From NCBI GenBank assembly GCA_024636405.1, contig JAGXHC010000083.1:1-16606 (forward strand): a stretch of DNA of 16,606 bases, written 5' to 3'. How positions within the stretch are numbered: position 1 is the stretch's first letter; each line of letters starts with the position of its first letter. The notes beneath the pieces were generated by a model that saw only the letters and a program-made list of their open reading frames with translations, was not told the DNA's origin and searched no databases. This stretch comes from Sulfitobacter sp. Lineage in GTDB: Bacteria; Pseudomonadota; Alphaproteobacteria; Rhodobacterales; Rhodobacteraceae. This document shows, piece by piece, positions 16,040-16,606 of this stretch. Both the position numbers and the translations under genes were made by a program.

Positions 16040-16381
16040 ATGGGTAAGCGGGACGAATGGATCGCGAAATACGCTGATGATTTGACCAACAAATGCGGCA
16101 TGACACCGGACATGGATTTGCTCAAAAAAGTGACGATCGGGTGCGGACCGTCTATCTATAACGCGGATGCGCAAACCGTAGCCGCCGGACAGACAAGCGA
16201 GCTTGAGACGATCAAGGAGAACTTTTTGATCAAAAAGCTGGGCTTGCCAGACAGTGATGAACTGATGGGCGGCATCCAGAAGGTATTGACGACCTATGGC
16301 CGGTCAGAGCGGAACAAATACCGTGCTGTGGTCTACTACATGCTGGCCAAACACTTCGGCAAAGAATCCGTCTACAGCTGA
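16040..16381 (+). CDS. DUF2853 family protein
   Basis: This 113-residue soluble protein matches the DUF2853 family as I remember it: an N-terminal KRDEWIAKYADDL helix, the hallmark NADAQTVAAGQTSELETIKENFLIKKLGL at about 41-69, and a C-terminal RNKYRAVVYYMLAKHFGK at 91-108. It has no signal peptide or membrane segment and is predicted to be largely helical. The family is uncharacterised. Two cysteines (19 and 35) are present; I cannot assign them a role. The ATG at 16040 has an excellent ribosome-binding site (AGGAGGGTGA from 16026), suggesting high expression. A candidate promoter and leader hairpin lie upstream and a terminator downstream, so it looks monocistronic. Confidence 0.88.
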   Translation: MGKRDEWIAKYADDLTNKCGMTPDMDLLKKVTIGCGPSIYNADAQTVAAGQTSELETIKENFLIKKLGLPDSDELMGGIQKVLTTYGRSERNKYRAVVYYMLAKHFGKESVYS

Positions 16382-16406
16382 TCCGAACCCGCGCGATAAA
16401 CGACTT

Positions 16407-16435
16407 GGCCCGCTAAAATGGTTAAGCGGGCCTTT
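16407..16435 (+). terminator. Terminator of the DUF2853 gene
   Basis: An 8-bp perfect stem (GGCCCGCT at 16407-16414 with AGCGGGCC at 16425-16432) encloses a 10-base loop and is followed by TTT. It begins 25 bases after the stop codon. Confidence 0.75.
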
Positions 16436-16467
16436 CGTAATTGGCGAGGCTTTGATGCACTCGGAAA

Positions 16468-16496
16468 TTGCTTTTTTCGATGAGAAAGGCTATCAA
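16468..16496 (+). promoter_or_regulatory. Candidate promoter at the right edge
   Basis: TTGCTT at 16468-16473, exactly 17 bases, then TATCAA at 16491-16496 resembles a sigma-70 promoter. Transcription would start near 16503, about 100 bases before a strong terminator. Confidence 0.35.
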
Positions 16497-16502
16497 AGGT
16501 TA

Positions 16503-16602
16503 TCGGCCAGTATGGCCAGAACAGATTTCTATACGTGTGTGGTGGTTACGGGAGCACGCGGGGTGAAAAGGGTTCTGGCTGGGGGGTCAGAGCCCTTTTT
16601 TT
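16503..16602 (+). ncRNA. Candidate small RNA (or leader/start of an unseen gene)
   Basis: Between the DUF2853 terminator and a strong terminator at 16566-16602 there is no recognisable gene. A promoter-like pair ends at 16496. The predicted transcript of about 100 bases would carry a 5-bp hairpin (GGCCA at 16505-16509, TGGCC at 16513-16517), an unpaired middle and the terminator stem, which is the usual outline of a bacterial sRNA. The same stretch also stays open from an ATG at 16455 (GAGG at 16446-16449) to the window end, about 50 codons with no known motif. That frame would run straight through the terminator, which argues against it. I recognise no known RNA family. Confidence 0.3.
16566..16602 (+). 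terminator. Strong Rho-independent terminator at the right edge
   Basis: A 12-bp stem (AAAAGGGTTCTG at 16566-16577 with CAGAGCCCTTTT at 16588-16599, one G-U pair) encloses a 10-base G-rich loop and ends in seven Ts. No gene inside the window clearly owns it. Confidence 0.85.
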
Positions 16603-16606
16603 ATCG

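Noticed and set aside
16455..16606. Partial protein-coding gene open to the window end
   Set aside because: There is a weak RBS, no motif, and the frame passes through a strong terminator. I prefer a non-coding reading but cannot exclude it without the next bases.
1..16606. Defence system, prophage, insertion sequence or CRISPR array
   Set aside because: No transposase, integrase, phage or Cas protein and no spaced direct repeats were seen. AddAB is housekeeping repair here.

Overview
The window looks like chromosomal DNA of a marine Rhodobacterales bacterium (Roseobacter group). GC content is fairly high. The protein sequences and gene order (addAB, a MurU-like enzyme and tsaE next to regB, senC/prrC, regA and ahcY) match that order. 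The genus cannot be read from the sequence. I see no mobile element, CRISPR array, tRNA or rRNA.

Bases 1-10614, all on the minus strand, form one co-directional block. In transcription order it holds the redox sensor kinase regB, a membrane-anchored PAS protein without an output domain, tsaE (tRNA t6A synthesis), a 111-base stub where the sugar kinase amgK is expected, a MurU-like nucleotidyltransferase, addB and addA (double-strand break repair). From tsaE to addA the genes overlap by a few bases, so translation is probably coupled. addA runs off the left edge and lacks only its last few residues.

Bases 10615-11960 are the divergent half of the redox regulon: the Sco1-type copper chaperone prrC/senC and the response regulator regA. 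With regB they form the complete RegB/PrrC/RegA global redox system. In Rhodobacter capsulatus this cluster continues with hvrA, hvrB and ahcY. Here the hvr genes are absent, and a minus-strand GNAT-HD gene pair plus a small exported protein lie between regA and ahcY.

Bases 13452-14972 hold ahcY (S-adenosylhomocysteine hydrolase, GTG start) with a strong terminator. Its 77-base leader can fold into a 7-bp hairpin whose loop is complementary to the start-codon region. An upstream leader segment can pair with the same start codon, so the leader has the shape of a translational switch.

Bases 15099-16606 hold an exported, very acidic PRC-barrel protein, a DUF2853 protein with its own leader hairpin, and a short promoter-to-terminator interval at the right edge that may encode a small RNA.

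The window is mostly ordinary conserved core genome. The items most worth a second look are the ahcY leader, the amgK-sized gap, the small-RNA-like unit at the right edge and the replacement of hvrAB.
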